The translations under genes were made by a program, and so were the position numbers. Under the pieces are notes generated by a model. The model was not told where the DNA came from. It ran no database searches and saw only the letters and a list, made by a program, of their open reading frames with translations. This document shows, one piece after another, positions 20,770-28,872 of a stretch of 46,030 nt of DNA; the stretch's first letter is position 1; every line of letters starts with the position of its first letter. This stretch comes from Pseudomonadota bacterium (GTDB taxonomy: Bacteria > Pseudomonadota > Gammaproteobacteria > Steroidobacterales > GCA-2729495): positions 1 to 46,030 of the forward strand of contig CAUJHF010000032.1 of NCBI GenBank assembly GCA_963204745.1. Direction: 5' to 3'.

Positions 20770-21996
20770 TCAGCTCGCGGCGCGGCTGGATGCGGCGGGC
20801 AATGTGCTGGCCGCCGCGGCGTTCGACTGTGGCGTCGTGGTTGCCATAGACAGCCCGCGTTCAAAGGCCCGGGAGGCAGACTGCGCTTCGCCGACCTGCG
20901 CCATCAACTGGCCGAGTGCGCGGTAGGTTTCCGGAACCGCGCGGATTGCCAGGCTCGCTTCAAAATAGCTGCGCGCCTTGCCCCACAGCTGGTGCCGGAC
21001 ACAGGTGCGCCCGGCGGCCAGCAGCAGGGCGGGATCTTCAGGCCGTTCCTTCAGCCACGCTTCGATACGCTTCAGGTGGGCAGCGGGATCTGCAACGGGA
21101 AGTTCACCATAGAGCTTGACCAGTGCTTCGTTCCAGTCGTCTTTGAGCGTGCGCCGGATTTCCTGCTCGGCATCATCGATGCCACCGCAGGCGATCAGCG
21201 CCTGCGCGCGCGCCAGGGTCAGGCGCGGCTCACGGCGCAGATGGCGCGGCACATCATCCCAGAGGCGTTCGAGGGCGGCGCGATCGGTGTGCAATGTGGC
21301 CATCATGTTGCTCCAGGCGGCCACACTCCACTCGTCAAGCATCTCCGGCGCCACATTGCCATGCCGCCGGATCAGCGGCAGCAGCGCGGCCAGCGGTTGC
21401 CATTCCTTGCGCCGCTGATGCAGGTCGCCGAGCAGCTTGAGTGCCTGCGCGTGACCCGGTTGCCGTTCACGGACACGGTTCAGACTGGCCAGCGCCTCGG
21501 TGTACTGACCGTCTTCCAGCTGCAGTTCGGCCTGCGTCAGCAGCACTGCATCGGTGGCAGCCGGTTCCTGTACACATGCCATGTTGAGCCACGCGTCTCG
21601 CCGCTGCCGGTCGCCCTGCATCTGCGCGGCGCGGGCGGCGGCGAGGTAGTTGAGCAACGGTGTCTCGGAGTGGCGGGCACCGCGGGTCAGCAGTCGTTCT
21701 CCCTGGGCCAGGCGGCCTTCGGCGAGTGCGATATAGCCCAGGGTCGCTTTCTTCCCGGCGCTCCTCGCACGGCCGCGTGCCCAGGCTTCGCCAAGCCGGC
21801 GGGGCGCCTGCCAGATGTAGACCACGCTGCGCACGGCGAGATAGCCAAGTATCAGCAGCAGTACGAGCACCGGTACCGAGGTCTCGACGATATAGCCGCG
21901 AAAGTTGATCAGGGCGTAGCCGTTGTCGGGCAGCACCAGGTGAGCGGCAAGCGCTCCGATCATCAGCGCGACGATGATCGTGAAGCCGGCTTTCAT
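20770..21996 (-). CDS. hemY: HemY-type haem biosynthesis-associated protein
   Basis: 408-aa inner-membrane protein. Two N-terminal TM segments (residues 4-22 and 40-60, separated by 'NGYALINFRGYIVETSVP', a HemY_N signature) are followed by a TPR-like helical periplasmic part, e.g. 'QYTEALASLNRVRERQPGHA' and 'ALGQLMAQVGEAQSASRAFE'. It is the HemY of the proteobacterial hemCDXY cluster, not protoporphyrinogen oxidase, and its exact role is unresolved. It overlaps hemX by 4 bp. hemC and hemD are not next to it. Confidence 0.88.
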   Translation of the reverse strand: MKAGFTIIVALMIGALAAHLVLPDNGYALINFRGYIVETSVPVLVLLLILGYLAVRSVVYIWQAPRRLGEAWARGRARSAGKKATLGYIALAEGRLAQGERLLTRGARHSETPLLNYLAAARAAQMQGDRQRRDAWLNMACVQEPAATDAVLLTQAELQLEDGQYTEALASLNRVRERQPGHAQALKLLGDLHQRRKEWQPLAALLPLIRRHGNVAPEMLDEWSVAAWSNMMATLHTDRAALERLWDDVPRHLRREPRLTLARAQALIACGGIDDAEQEIRRTLKDDWNEALVKLYGELPVADPAAHLKRIEAWLKERPEDPALLLAAGRTCVRHQLWGKARSYFEASLAIRAVPETYRALGQLMAQVGEAQSASRAFERGLSMATTTPQSNAAAASTLPAASSRAAS

Positions 21997-23096
21997 TCGT
22001 TTTTCCCGGTATTTGTCAGGCTCAGCAACATGGTCAGCGAAGCCGAAATATCCGGCAGTTCCTCGGGCAGCCGGACCGCCGACAATTCCCTGAGCGAAGC
22101 CAGCGCTGACTGCACCTCCCCGGACATCGGATCGAACTGGTCGGCAACGCGTTCGGTGGCGGCACTGATGGAGCGGCGAAACATGCCGGCATCACCGCGC
22201 ATGATGGCCAGTCGGGCCAGCTGCAGTTCCAGATCCAGACTGCGGATCAGAACAGTCTTCTGCGCATCGGAGAGCAGTGGCGAGATCGGGTCATCGGCCC
22301 GGCGAATGCTTACCAGGCTGGCCAGCGCCGCGCGCAGGGTCGCTATCGCTCGGCTAAAGCCGGTGAGTTCCCCGTCCGGCTCAGCAGGTGTTTCGCGGAA
22401 GGTGTCTGGCATCGAGTTTTTGAGGGGCAGGTCCTCCAGGCCGTCGGCGATGCCGCCCAGCGTCAGGACAATACCCTCGGTATCGGGCCGGGGAACGGCC
22501 CTCAGCTCGTTGAGCTCTTTGGCCAGCAGCTTGCGCACCGGTGTCATGCGCGGGTCGTTGAGTTCACGCAGGGTATCGTCGGCCAGGCCCAGCGAGGTCT
22601 GGGCGACATCGACCTCACCGGCCAGCCCCAACTGGGCATTGGCGATGCGCATGTAGTGTTCCGCTTCTGCCATCAGCCAGGCCGCCCGCACCTTGTCGCC
22701 GGCACCGGCGAAACGATCGACTGCTTCCTGAAGGGTGTCGATACGGGCGGGGAGCGTACCGAGTGCTTCCGTTTCCTGGCTGATCCGCTCGGCCAGCCGG
22801 TCCACGTCTTCATCCTGGCGACGTCGCCCGGCACTGAATTCATCGACGCGTGCCTTGAGTGCAGCGAGTTCGGAGGTCCTGACGCTCGCCTCTTTCTGCA
22901 GCTCCGCGAGCTGCGGACCGACGCCCGAGCGCTGCCCGATCCAGACGTAGACTGCCACCGCCACGGCAATACCGAGGGCGAGCAGCGCCACGCTGATTGC
23001 CTGGAAATGCCGGCTACCCGGTGGCGGTGGCGCTGCGCTATGGTCCGTCCGCACGGCGGCTGCAGAGGTATCGGTGGCCGGCGTATATTGATTCAT
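21993..23096 (-). CDS. hemX: HemX-type membrane protein
   Basis: 367 aa with the ATG at 23096. It has a polar N-terminus with a Pro run, one TM segment about residues 32-53 ('ISVALLALGIAVAVAVYVWI'), a long coiled-coil segment (about 60-125) and a C-terminal helical domain ('AAWLMAEAEHYMRIANAQL') typical of HemX. HemX proteins are often misnamed uroporphyrinogen-III methyltransferase; no methyltransferase motif is seen. An ATG at 23159 is in frame but would leave only 2 bp to the divergent hemerythrin gene. The hemX-hemY pair is a translationally coupled unit. Confidence 0.85.
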   Translation of the reverse strand: MNQYTPATDTSAAAVRTDHSAAPPPPGSRHFQAISVALLALGIAVAVAVYVWIGQRSGVGPQLAELQKEASVRTSELAALKARVDEFSAGRRRQDEDVDRLAERISQETEALGTLPARIDTLQEAVDRFAGAGDKVRAAWLMAEAEHYMRIANAQLGLAGEVDVAQTSLGLADDTLRELNDPRMTPVRKLLAKELNELRAVPRPDTEGIVLTLGGIADGLEDLPLKNSMPDTFRETPAEPDGELTGFSRAIATLRAALASLVSIRRADDPISPLLSDAQKTVLIRSLDLELQLARLAIMRGDAGMFRRSISAATERVADQFDPMSGEVQSALASLRELSAVRLPEELPDISASLTMLLSLTNTGKNE

Positions 23097-23161
23097 CTTC
23101 GGGAATGTCCGGTGGCAGGTCCAGCGGTAGCCCATTCTGCCAGTGATCGTCGGGTGCATCC

Positions 23162-23713
23162 ATGCCGCAAAAACCTTTCACAGCTGTTCCGGCCGGCCAG
23201 CTGCCGTCCGGTGCCCTGCTGATTCCGGCGCTGCTGGACCTGATCCTCGATACGCACCACGTATATGCCCGCGATGTACTGCCCCGCATACGGGAAAGTG
23301 TGTTCGCCATCCCGCAGGCTGATCTCCGCCGCGACGAGCGGCTGCCGAAGGTCCGGGAGGCCGTTGAGGCCTTGAGCGATGAGATGCTGACGCATATGCA
23401 TCGCGAGGAAAGCATGCTGTTTCCGGTGCTCCGGCATATTGCGGCGTCGACCGAAGTCAGCCCGGTCGATATGGAGATCATCCTGCCGCCGATCGAGTGC
23501 ATGCAGCGCGAGCATGGTTTCATCGACGAGCTGCTTGAATATCTGCGCCAGCTTACCGACGATTTTCAGCCACCGGCCTGGGCAGTGGCGGAGCATCGTG
23601 CGCTGCTCGATGATCTCGCGGCCTTTGCAACCGACACCACCGAGCATGTACGCAAGGAGAACGAAATTCTCTTCCCCGGTGTCCTCAGGCTTGCCCAGGT
23701 ACAGGATGCCTGA
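23162..23713 (+). CDS. Hemerythrin-domain protein (RIC/YtfE-like)
   Basis: 183-aa four-helix protein with the diiron ligand pattern: His32/33 in 'LDTHHVYARDVL', 'THMHREESMLFPVL', 'MQREHGFIDELL' and 'DTTEHVRKENEILFPG'. These are the His and Glu positions of the RIC (ScdA/YtfE) family that repairs or protects iron-sulfur clusters under nitrosative stress. The usual N-terminal ScdA domain is absent. It is divergent from hemX and convergent with the LLM gene. A role in NO or O2 response is inferred and fits the truncated hemoglobin 1 kb away. Confidence 0.85.
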   Translation: MPQKPFTAVPAGQLPSGALLIPALLDLILDTHHVYARDVLPRIRESVFAIPQADLRRDERLPKVREAVEALSDEMLTHMHREESMLFPVLRHIAASTEVSPVDMEIILPPIECMQREHGFIDELLEYLRQLTDDFQPPAWAVAEHRALLDDLAAFATDTTEHVRKENEILFPGVLRLAQVQDA

Positions 23714-23725
23714 ACCGGACCAGGC

Positions 23726-24766
23726 TCAGGCGCGCTCGAACGCCGGGACGACGTGCTCGGCGATCAGTTTCAGGCCGTCCATCGGCTCATCGAAGAGACG
23801 CAGCGCCAGGTCGCTGAGTCCGGCAGCCTCGAATTTCCGGTAGCGGACCAGTTCCTGCTCGATGTTGCCGAGATCGCCGGCTGATGACAGCTCGGCGATC
23901 AGGTGATTCACCATGGTTTCTGGCGCGCCTTCGATTACACCGGAGCGCGTCCAGTAGGCCTTGGCGAAGTTGGCCCAGTTGTCCTTCACGTACTGCACGT
24001 CCTTTGCGTCGAGGAAGTGATGCAACCCGGTAAATGGCGGCACCATTTCACCGCGGAACACGAGTTCCCGCCGCGCTTCATACATCGATTTTTCGCGATC
24101 CTTCTTTATGTGCCAGGCCCAGAAGTTGCCGGTACGGAAATCGTCCGCCGGCTCCTTGCGCCGGGCCAGCCCGGCGCGCACGTTCTCCATCGCCTCGCCG
24201 ATCATCGGTACGGCGACATCGCTCATCTGCAAACCATCGGCCACTTCCGCGCCCATGCGCAGCATCTGTGGTGCCGTCGAGCAGGTGTAAATGCGCGGCG
24301 GGCGCGATTTTGCCCAGCCCATTTTGTGTGGCCGGGTGACCTGGAAGATCTCGCCCTGGTAGCCCATGCTGAACTTGCCCGCGGTGGCGGACTTCAGGAT
24401 GTCCACCGCTTCGCGCACGCCGCGCACGATGCGCAGCTTCTTGTAATCGATGGTCGTGCCGATGGAGCTCAGTACGGCGCCGCCGCCGCCGACCGCGAGC
24501 ATTGCCCGGCCCTTGCTGATCTCGTTAAGGCTCAGGATCGAGTTCGCCATCTTGAGTGGATGAAATTCGTAAGGGCTGACAGCCAGAACACCGAGGAGTA
24601 TCTTCTTCGTCGCCATGGCCGCCGGGACCAGCGTGACAAAAGGGTCCCAGTGGGCGTGATAGTTTGAATGCCACAGCGCCCGGATGCCGTAACCTTCAGC
24701 AGCGACGGCAAGTTCGGTAACCTGCTCCGGGGTGAGATCCGGTTCGAGAATGATTTCTATTTGCAT
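23726..24766 (-). CDS. LLM-class flavin-dependent oxidoreductase
   Basis: 346 aa from the ATG at 24766, luciferase-like TIM-barrel family that uses FMN or F420. It has 'QIEIILEPDLTPEQVTELA', 'AMATKKILLGVLAVSPYEFH', 'GRAMLAVGGGG' and 'RPPRIYTCSTAPQMLRMGAEVADG'. An ATG at 24868 is in frame but would overlap the divergent globin gene; the chosen start also matches the N-terminus of the paralogue at 31217. The two paralogues share order and motifs along their full length. The cofactor (FMN or F420) and substrate cannot be told from sequence. It is convergent with the hemerythrin gene. Confidence 0.85.
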   Translation of the reverse strand: MQIEIILEPDLTPEQVTELAVAAEGYGIRALWHSNYHAHWDPFVTLVPAAMATKKILLGVLAVSPYEFHPLKMANSILSLNEISKGRAMLAVGGGGAVLSSIGTTIDYKKLRIVRGVREAVDILKSATAGKFSMGYQGEIFQVTRPHKMGWAKSRPPRIYTCSTAPQMLRMGAEVADGLQMSDVAVPMIGEAMENVRAGLARRKEPADDFRTGNFWAWHIKKDREKSMYEARRELVFRGEMVPPFTGLHHFLDAKDVQYVKDNWANFAKAYWTRSGVIEGAPETMVNHLIAELSSAGDLGNIEQELVRYRKFEAAGLSDLALRLFDEPMDGLKLIAEHVVPAFERA

Positions 24767-24857
24767 TTGCCGTACCAGAATGATGTGCAACCAGAAGCGC
24801 GCGATGCTATCCAAGTGCACCGCAGCTTGCAGCGCTTTCAACTGATGGAAAAATGAA

Positions 24858-25226
24858 ATGAGTGACAAGACGCTTTATGAACGGCTCGGTGGCTACGATG
24901 CGATTCGTGCCGTGGTGAATGACCTGATCCCGCGCTTGCAGGCCGACTCCGTGCTCGCACGCTTCTGGCAGAACCGCGGTGCTGACGGCATCGAGCGCGA
25001 AAAGCAGCTGCTGGTGGACTTCCTGTGCTCGCAGGCGGGCGGGCCGATGTACTACACCGGACGCGACATGGTGCTGTCTCATCGCGGCATGAAGATCAGC
25101 GAGCGTGACTGGACGGCGTTCATCGCTCATCTCAATTCAACGCTGGATGCGTTCAAGGTCCCGCAGGGCGAACGCACTGATGTCCTGGCGTTCATCGAGA
25201 GCACGCGCGCCGAAATCGTCGAGTAG
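24858..25226 (+). CDS. glbN: Truncated hemoglobin, group 1
   Basis: 122 aa, the 2-on-2 globin fold. It opens 'TLYERLGGYDAIRAVV' with the Gly-Gly AB corner, and has 'FLCSQAGGPMYYTGRDM' and the proximal haem His75 in 'SHRGMKIS'. These proteins bind O2 and NO, and many act as NO dioxygenases or sensors. It lies beside the hemerythrin gene and is convergent with LysR, whose stop lies in the same palindrome as its own. Confidence 0.9.
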   Translation: MSDKTLYERLGGYDAIRAVVNDLIPRLQADSVLARFWQNRGADGIEREKQLLVDFLCSQAGGPMYYTGRDMVLSHRGMKISERDWTAFIAHLNSTLDAFKVPQGERTDVLAFIESTRAEIVE

Positions 25227-25240
25227 CGACCGGTCGCTAC
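25223..25240. terminator. Palindrome holding both stop codons (glbN / lysR)
   Basis: GTAGCGACCGGTCGCTAC is a perfect 18-bp palindrome. The TAG stop of glbN (25224-25226) and the TAG stop of the minus-strand LysR gene (25237-25239) sit symmetrically in its arms. It can form a 7-bp hairpin in either transcript. A T run (25253-25258) follows on the plus strand, but 12 bases away, so intrinsic termination is possible but not proven. Confidence 0.45.
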
Positions 25241-26157
25241 AGCCGCGGGAGCTTTTTTGCGGCGGCACGTACGGTTTCGATGAATTCCGCCGCGATCGGC
25301 CCTGGCTTGCTCTCGGCGCGCATCACCAGCAGGCAGGACCAGGTGCGTGGTTTGGGTCGCTTGACCGACAGTTCCACCAACTTGCCGCTTGCGAGCTCAT
25401 TGCACACCAGCCGTGCAGGAATGAACGAGACGTAGTCATCACTGAGTAGCTGCTGTATGCACAGCTCTACGGAGTTGCACTCCATGCTGTGCCGCGGTGG
25501 GATCAATTCCGCGGCCAGGTAGAGGTCGTGCAGCTCGTTCCACAGGCGACAGAAGGGTCCAACGATGGCCCACTCGGCATTCAGCAGCCGCTTCAGTTCC
25601 AGGCGACCTTCACTGACCCACGGGTGTGCCTTCCGGACGACAAAAATATTGCGGTCGGTATAGAGGGTCTCGGCAGTGAAGCGGGAGTCGAGCGCTTCTT
25701 CCGGCTCGTCGCAGAGCGCAATGTCATAAAGGCCGCTGCCGAGCTGTTCAAGCACCACGTGCGTAACCTGACGCATGACCTGTATCCGGACGTTTTGCCG
25801 CCGTTTGCGAAATGCATGGATCGCTGTGGGCAGCAGACTGCGCGTAGCGGTCGGTGTCGCGCCGAGCCGCACCATCTCCCGGCCGGTGCCCATGAGGTTC
25901 TCTAGCTCATCACGAAATACCCTGATTTCGGCGAGTGCCTTCTGTGCCCTGGGTAGCAGCAACAAGCCAAAGGCGTTCGGCCCGACACTATTCCGGGTGC
26001 CTCTCTTGCGTTCGAGCAGGCGCCCGCCGCATTCTTTTTCCAGCTGCTGAATGCTGCGGCTGATCGCCTGCTGTGTGATGTTGACCTGGGCTGCCGCTTT
26101 CTGAAAACTGCCGGTTTCGACGACCGCCAGAAAGTGTTGCAGTTGTCTGAATTCCAT
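25237..26157 (-). CDS. LysR-family transcriptional regulator
   Basis: 306 aa, standard LysR length. The winged HTH is at residues 1-60 ('MEFRQLQHFLAVVETGSFQK', then 'AAQVNITQQAISRSIQQLEKE'), followed by a periplasmic-binding-protein-like effector domain. It is divergent from the TonB receptor gene at 26321 across 163 bp holding inverted repeats, the usual arrangement of a LysR regulator and its target. The inducer is probably a substrate or product of the locus; not known. Confidence 0.92.
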   Translation of the reverse strand: MEFRQLQHFLAVVETGSFQKAAAQVNITQQAISRSIQQLEKECGGRLLERKRGTRNSVGPNAFGLLLLPRAQKALAEIRVFRDELENLMGTGREMVRLGATPTATRSLLPTAIHAFRKRRQNVRIQVMRQVTHVVLEQLGSGLYDIALCDEPEEALDSRFTAETLYTDRNIFVVRKAHPWVSEGRLELKRLLNAEWAIVGPFCRLWNELHDLYLAAELIPPRHSMECNSVELCIQQLLSDDYVSFIPARLVCNELASGKLVELSVKRPKPRTWSCLLVMRAESKPGPIAAEFIETVRAAAKKLPRL

Positions 26158-26198
26158 CGCTCTCCTGACCTCTCCGCGCCGCTTTGACCAACAATGAT

Positions 26199-26250
26199 TG
26201 CTTGTCCGGCAAGAATAACAATTGCTGGTTAGGTGTGTGCCGTATTTATA
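26199..26250 (+). promoter_or_regulatory. Putative LysR operator and promoter of the first TonB receptor
   Basis: An inverted repeat CTTG-tccgg-CAAG (26201-26213, extended by ATTG/AAT) contains T-N11-A spacings typical of LysR sites. It is followed by TTGCTG (26222-26227), 17 bp, and TTTATA (26245-26250), a plausible sigma70 promoter for the receptor gene at 26321. The site abuts the -35, as expected for an activator. Inferred from sequence only. Confidence 0.45.
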
Positions 26251-26320
26251 CGCTGGCCGTTACGGGGTTGCGTCACACTGCCTGTGGCAGTGCTTGATGC
26301 CTTTTTTCACGGGGGGCAAG

Positions 26321-28843
26321 ATGGCTACAAGATTTCACACTCATCTGATTCGCGGCAGCGCTCTCGGTCTGTCTGTACTCATGGTTGCGCCGATGGCCTC
26401 GGCCCTTGAGGAAGTCATGGTTACGGCGCGCAAACGCGAAGAAAATCTGCAAACGGTGCCGATTGCGGTATCGGCGTTCACGGCAGAGACCATTGAGAAG
26501 CTGGGAATCAGCAGTATTGATGATGTTGCCAAGCTGGATGCCAGTGTGATTTTCGATCAGGGCTTTTCAAAGCAGGACACGCGAATCGTTATCCGCGGCC
26601 TGGCACCGACGCAGGGCCGACAGAATGTGGCCGTGCTGGAGGATGGTATCGATGTGTCCAGTCAGGCACTGCAAACCAACGGTGGATCACTGCTGATCAA
26701 CCCACGGTTGTTTGATCTGGAACGTATCGAAGTGGTCAAGGGTCCGCAAAACGCCCTGTATGGCCGGTCAGCTTTCGCCGGAGCGGTCAACTACATCAGT
26801 CGCAAACCGGGTGAGACGTTCGAGGGTCGAGTGGGTACCGAGATTGGTAGCCAGGGAGAATTGCAGTTCAAGGGCAGTTTGAGTGGCCCGCTGATCGGCG
26901 ACACTTTGCTCGGCAGTATCACGGCCGCAACCTGGGAGAATGACGGTTTTTACCGCAATACGGTTACCGGCAACGAGGTGGGCGGAGAAGAAGGTTACGG
27001 CATGACCGGCACCCTGGTGTGGAAGCCGCGTGACGGCTTGTCCATTACCGGCCGTATCACTTACAGCGACGATGAGTACGAAGTAGATCCCTACGTGACG
27101 ATCGTTCCCAATACGCTGCAGGCGATCCCGCCTTCTGCGATTGCCGGTGACGTGATTGGTGAAACCCTGCTCACGATCCCCGCTGTAGCGGGAACGTTGC
27201 CCAACGGGGATAGTTTTTCGGGTGCGACCATGGCGCCAAATCCGCGAACCGGTGCCGAATATAGCGGCACCGACCGCGATGTACTGCGGAGTACGCTGAC
27301 CGTGGCCTACGATATGGGTCCTGTCACGATCACGAGTCTGACGCACTGGGCTGACGCCGATAGCAGCCAGTGGCAGGACGTTTCGCGGGAAGGTGACTAC
27401 GCCACACAGTTTTATGCCGGCGAAAATGCCTTTTATGACGAGACCCGGCTGTTTAGCCAGGAGCTGCGACTCCAGTCCAACAATGAAGGGCCGGTGAACT
27501 GGGTGGTCGGCGGCCTTTACTGGGATGAAAGTACCGATTTCACCGACAGTTCAATCAACTGTATACAGGTGCCGTTTGGCGCGAGCCCGGGCGTGGCTTG
27601 TGGTGCTGAGCTTGCCAAATACGATGTGACGCTGGATCGCTATCCGGATCCGTGGACCCGTGATACCGAGCATTGGTCTGCCTATGCCCTGGTCGACTGG
27701 GCGGTACGGGATACCGTGAAGCTGGTGGGCGAGGTTCGCTATACCTCGGAAGATCTCGAGGTTGTCGGCCCGGATCGCGCGGGCGCGCCCGGTCCTCTTG
27801 ATGATCGTGCACGCGCTTTCGATATCCGCCCAGGTAGTCCCTTCACGCCTGGTCTCGGGCCGATCGGCTTCCCCAACGTGCTGGAGCCGGCTTACGGCAC
27901 TACCACTGCGAAGCAGGACGATAACTTCATCTCGCCGAAAGTCACCATGCAATGGTCGCCGCTGGCAGGCCAGATGTATTACCTGTCCTGGGCCAAAGCA
28001 ACCAAACCGGCAGGTATCGCGGTGGTTGCCAATCTGTCCGGGTTCAATCCGGATAACAGTTACTACGAGCCGGAGGAAATGCAGGTTTGGGAACTGGGCG
28101 CCAAGACCGCCTGGCTGGATGGTCGATTGATACTCAATGGTGCCTTGTTCTACCAGGATTATTCGGACAAGCAGCTGAGCAGCCAGGTTCCGGCGGGTGC
28201 CACGTTGGCGACGCAGGCTGTTAACGCGGGAGCAGCCGAGGTGTATGGCCTGGAGCTGGAGGCCACTTTGCAGGCCACCGACTATCTGACCGTAAGAGGT
28301 TCGTATACCTATCTGGATACGGAATACACGGAGTTCCTGACGCTCGATTCCGGCGCGGGAAATATTGCTGCGGCGGGAAACTGTACGGTTGTTTCACCGG
28401 TTGCTGGCCGGGTTACATGCCAGATCGACCTGTCCGGCAATGAGCTGGAGTACGCGCCCCGGAATGCTTTTATTGGGAACCTGGCATATCAGCGGCCATT
28501 GCGAGGCGATACCGACTGGTTCGTGGAAGCTGATTTGACCTATCAGGATGAGCGCTTTCAGCGCTTTCTCAATACCGTCACGTTGGACAGTTACACGACA
28601 GCAGACTTCCGGGTCGGCATCAGCAATGACCAGTGGGAAGTCACGGCCTATGTAAAGAATGCCTTTGACGACGATACGATCAAGACGGCAGTCAACAGTA
28701 CCTGGAATGCAGGTCTTACAACCGTGCCAAACCCGCCGAGCCCATTTGCGCAAACACTCGTTCTGCCGGGCGATATCCAGGCGATTCTTCCCGATCAACG
28801 CCAGTTCGGGTTGCGCGTGAGCTACCGCTTCGGCACCCTGTAG
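26321..28843 (+). CDS. TonB-dependent receptor 1
   Basis: 840-aa outer-membrane receptor. Signal peptide residues 1 to about 24 ('ALGLSVLMVAPMASA'), TonB-box region 'EEVMVTARKREENLQ', plug domain with 'RIVIRGLAPTQGRQNVAVL' and 'LERIEVVKGPQNALYGRSAF', then a 22-strand barrel with typical 'YYLSWAKATKPAGI' and 'YGLELEATLQATDYLTVRG'. The ATG at 26321 follows a 'GGGGGGC' ribosome site; longer in-frame starts add a non-signal sequence. It lacks the usual terminal Phe (ends 'SYRFGTL'). It belongs to the catabolic-locus type of receptors rich in sphingomonads and gammaproteobacteria. Substrate unknown. Confidence 0.92.
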   Translation: MATRFHTHLIRGSALGLSVLMVAPMASALEEVMVTARKREENLQTVPIAVSAFTAETIEKLGISSIDDVAKLDASVIFDQGFSKQDTRIVIRGLAPTQGRQNVAVLEDGIDVSSQALQTNGGSLLINPRLFDLERIEVVKGPQNALYGRSAFAGAVNYISRKPGETFEGRVGTEIGSQGELQFKGSLSGPLIGDTLLGSITAATWENDGFYRNTVTGNEVGGEEGYGMTGTLVWKPRDGLSITGRITYSDDEYEVDPYVTIVPNTLQAIPPSAIAGDVIGETLLTIPAVAGTLPNGDSFSGATMAPNPRTGAEYSGTDRDVLRSTLTVAYDMGPVTITSLTHWADADSSQWQDVSREGDYATQFYAGENAFYDETRLFSQELRLQSNNEGPVNWVVGGLYWDESTDFTDSSINCIQVPFGASPGVACGAELAKYDVTLDRYPDPWTRDTEHWSAYALVDWAVRDTVKLVGEVRYTSEDLEVVGPDRAGAPGPLDDRARAFDIRPGSPFTPGLGPIGFPNVLEPAYGTTTAKQDDNFISPKVTMQWSPLAGQMYYLSWAKATKPAGIAVVANLSGFNPDNSYYEPEEMQVWELGAKTAWLDGRLILNGALFYQDYSDKQLSSQVPAGATLATQAVNAGAAEVYGLELEATLQATDYLTVRGSYTYLDTEYTEFLTLDSGAGNIAAAGNCTVVSPVAGRVTCQIDLSGNELEYAPRNAFIGNLAYQRPLRGDTDWFVEADLTYQDERFQRFLNTVTLDSYTTADFRVGISNDQWEVTAYVKNAFDDDTIKTAVNSTWNAGLTTVPNPPSPFAQTLVLPGDIQAILPDQRQFGLRVSYRFGTL

Positions 28844-28872
28844 ATCATCAGCGACAGGAAGGATCCGTCAGC

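Noticed and set aside
20992..22656. 554-codon open frame on the plus strand
   Set aside because: Antisense to hemX and hemY, which have clear membrane and helix patterns; composition is shadow-like.
21993..23096. Uroporphyrinogen-III C-methyltransferase as the name for HemX
   Set aside because: The protein has one TM segment and a coiled coil but no SAM-binding motif; the methyltransferase name is a common database carry-over.
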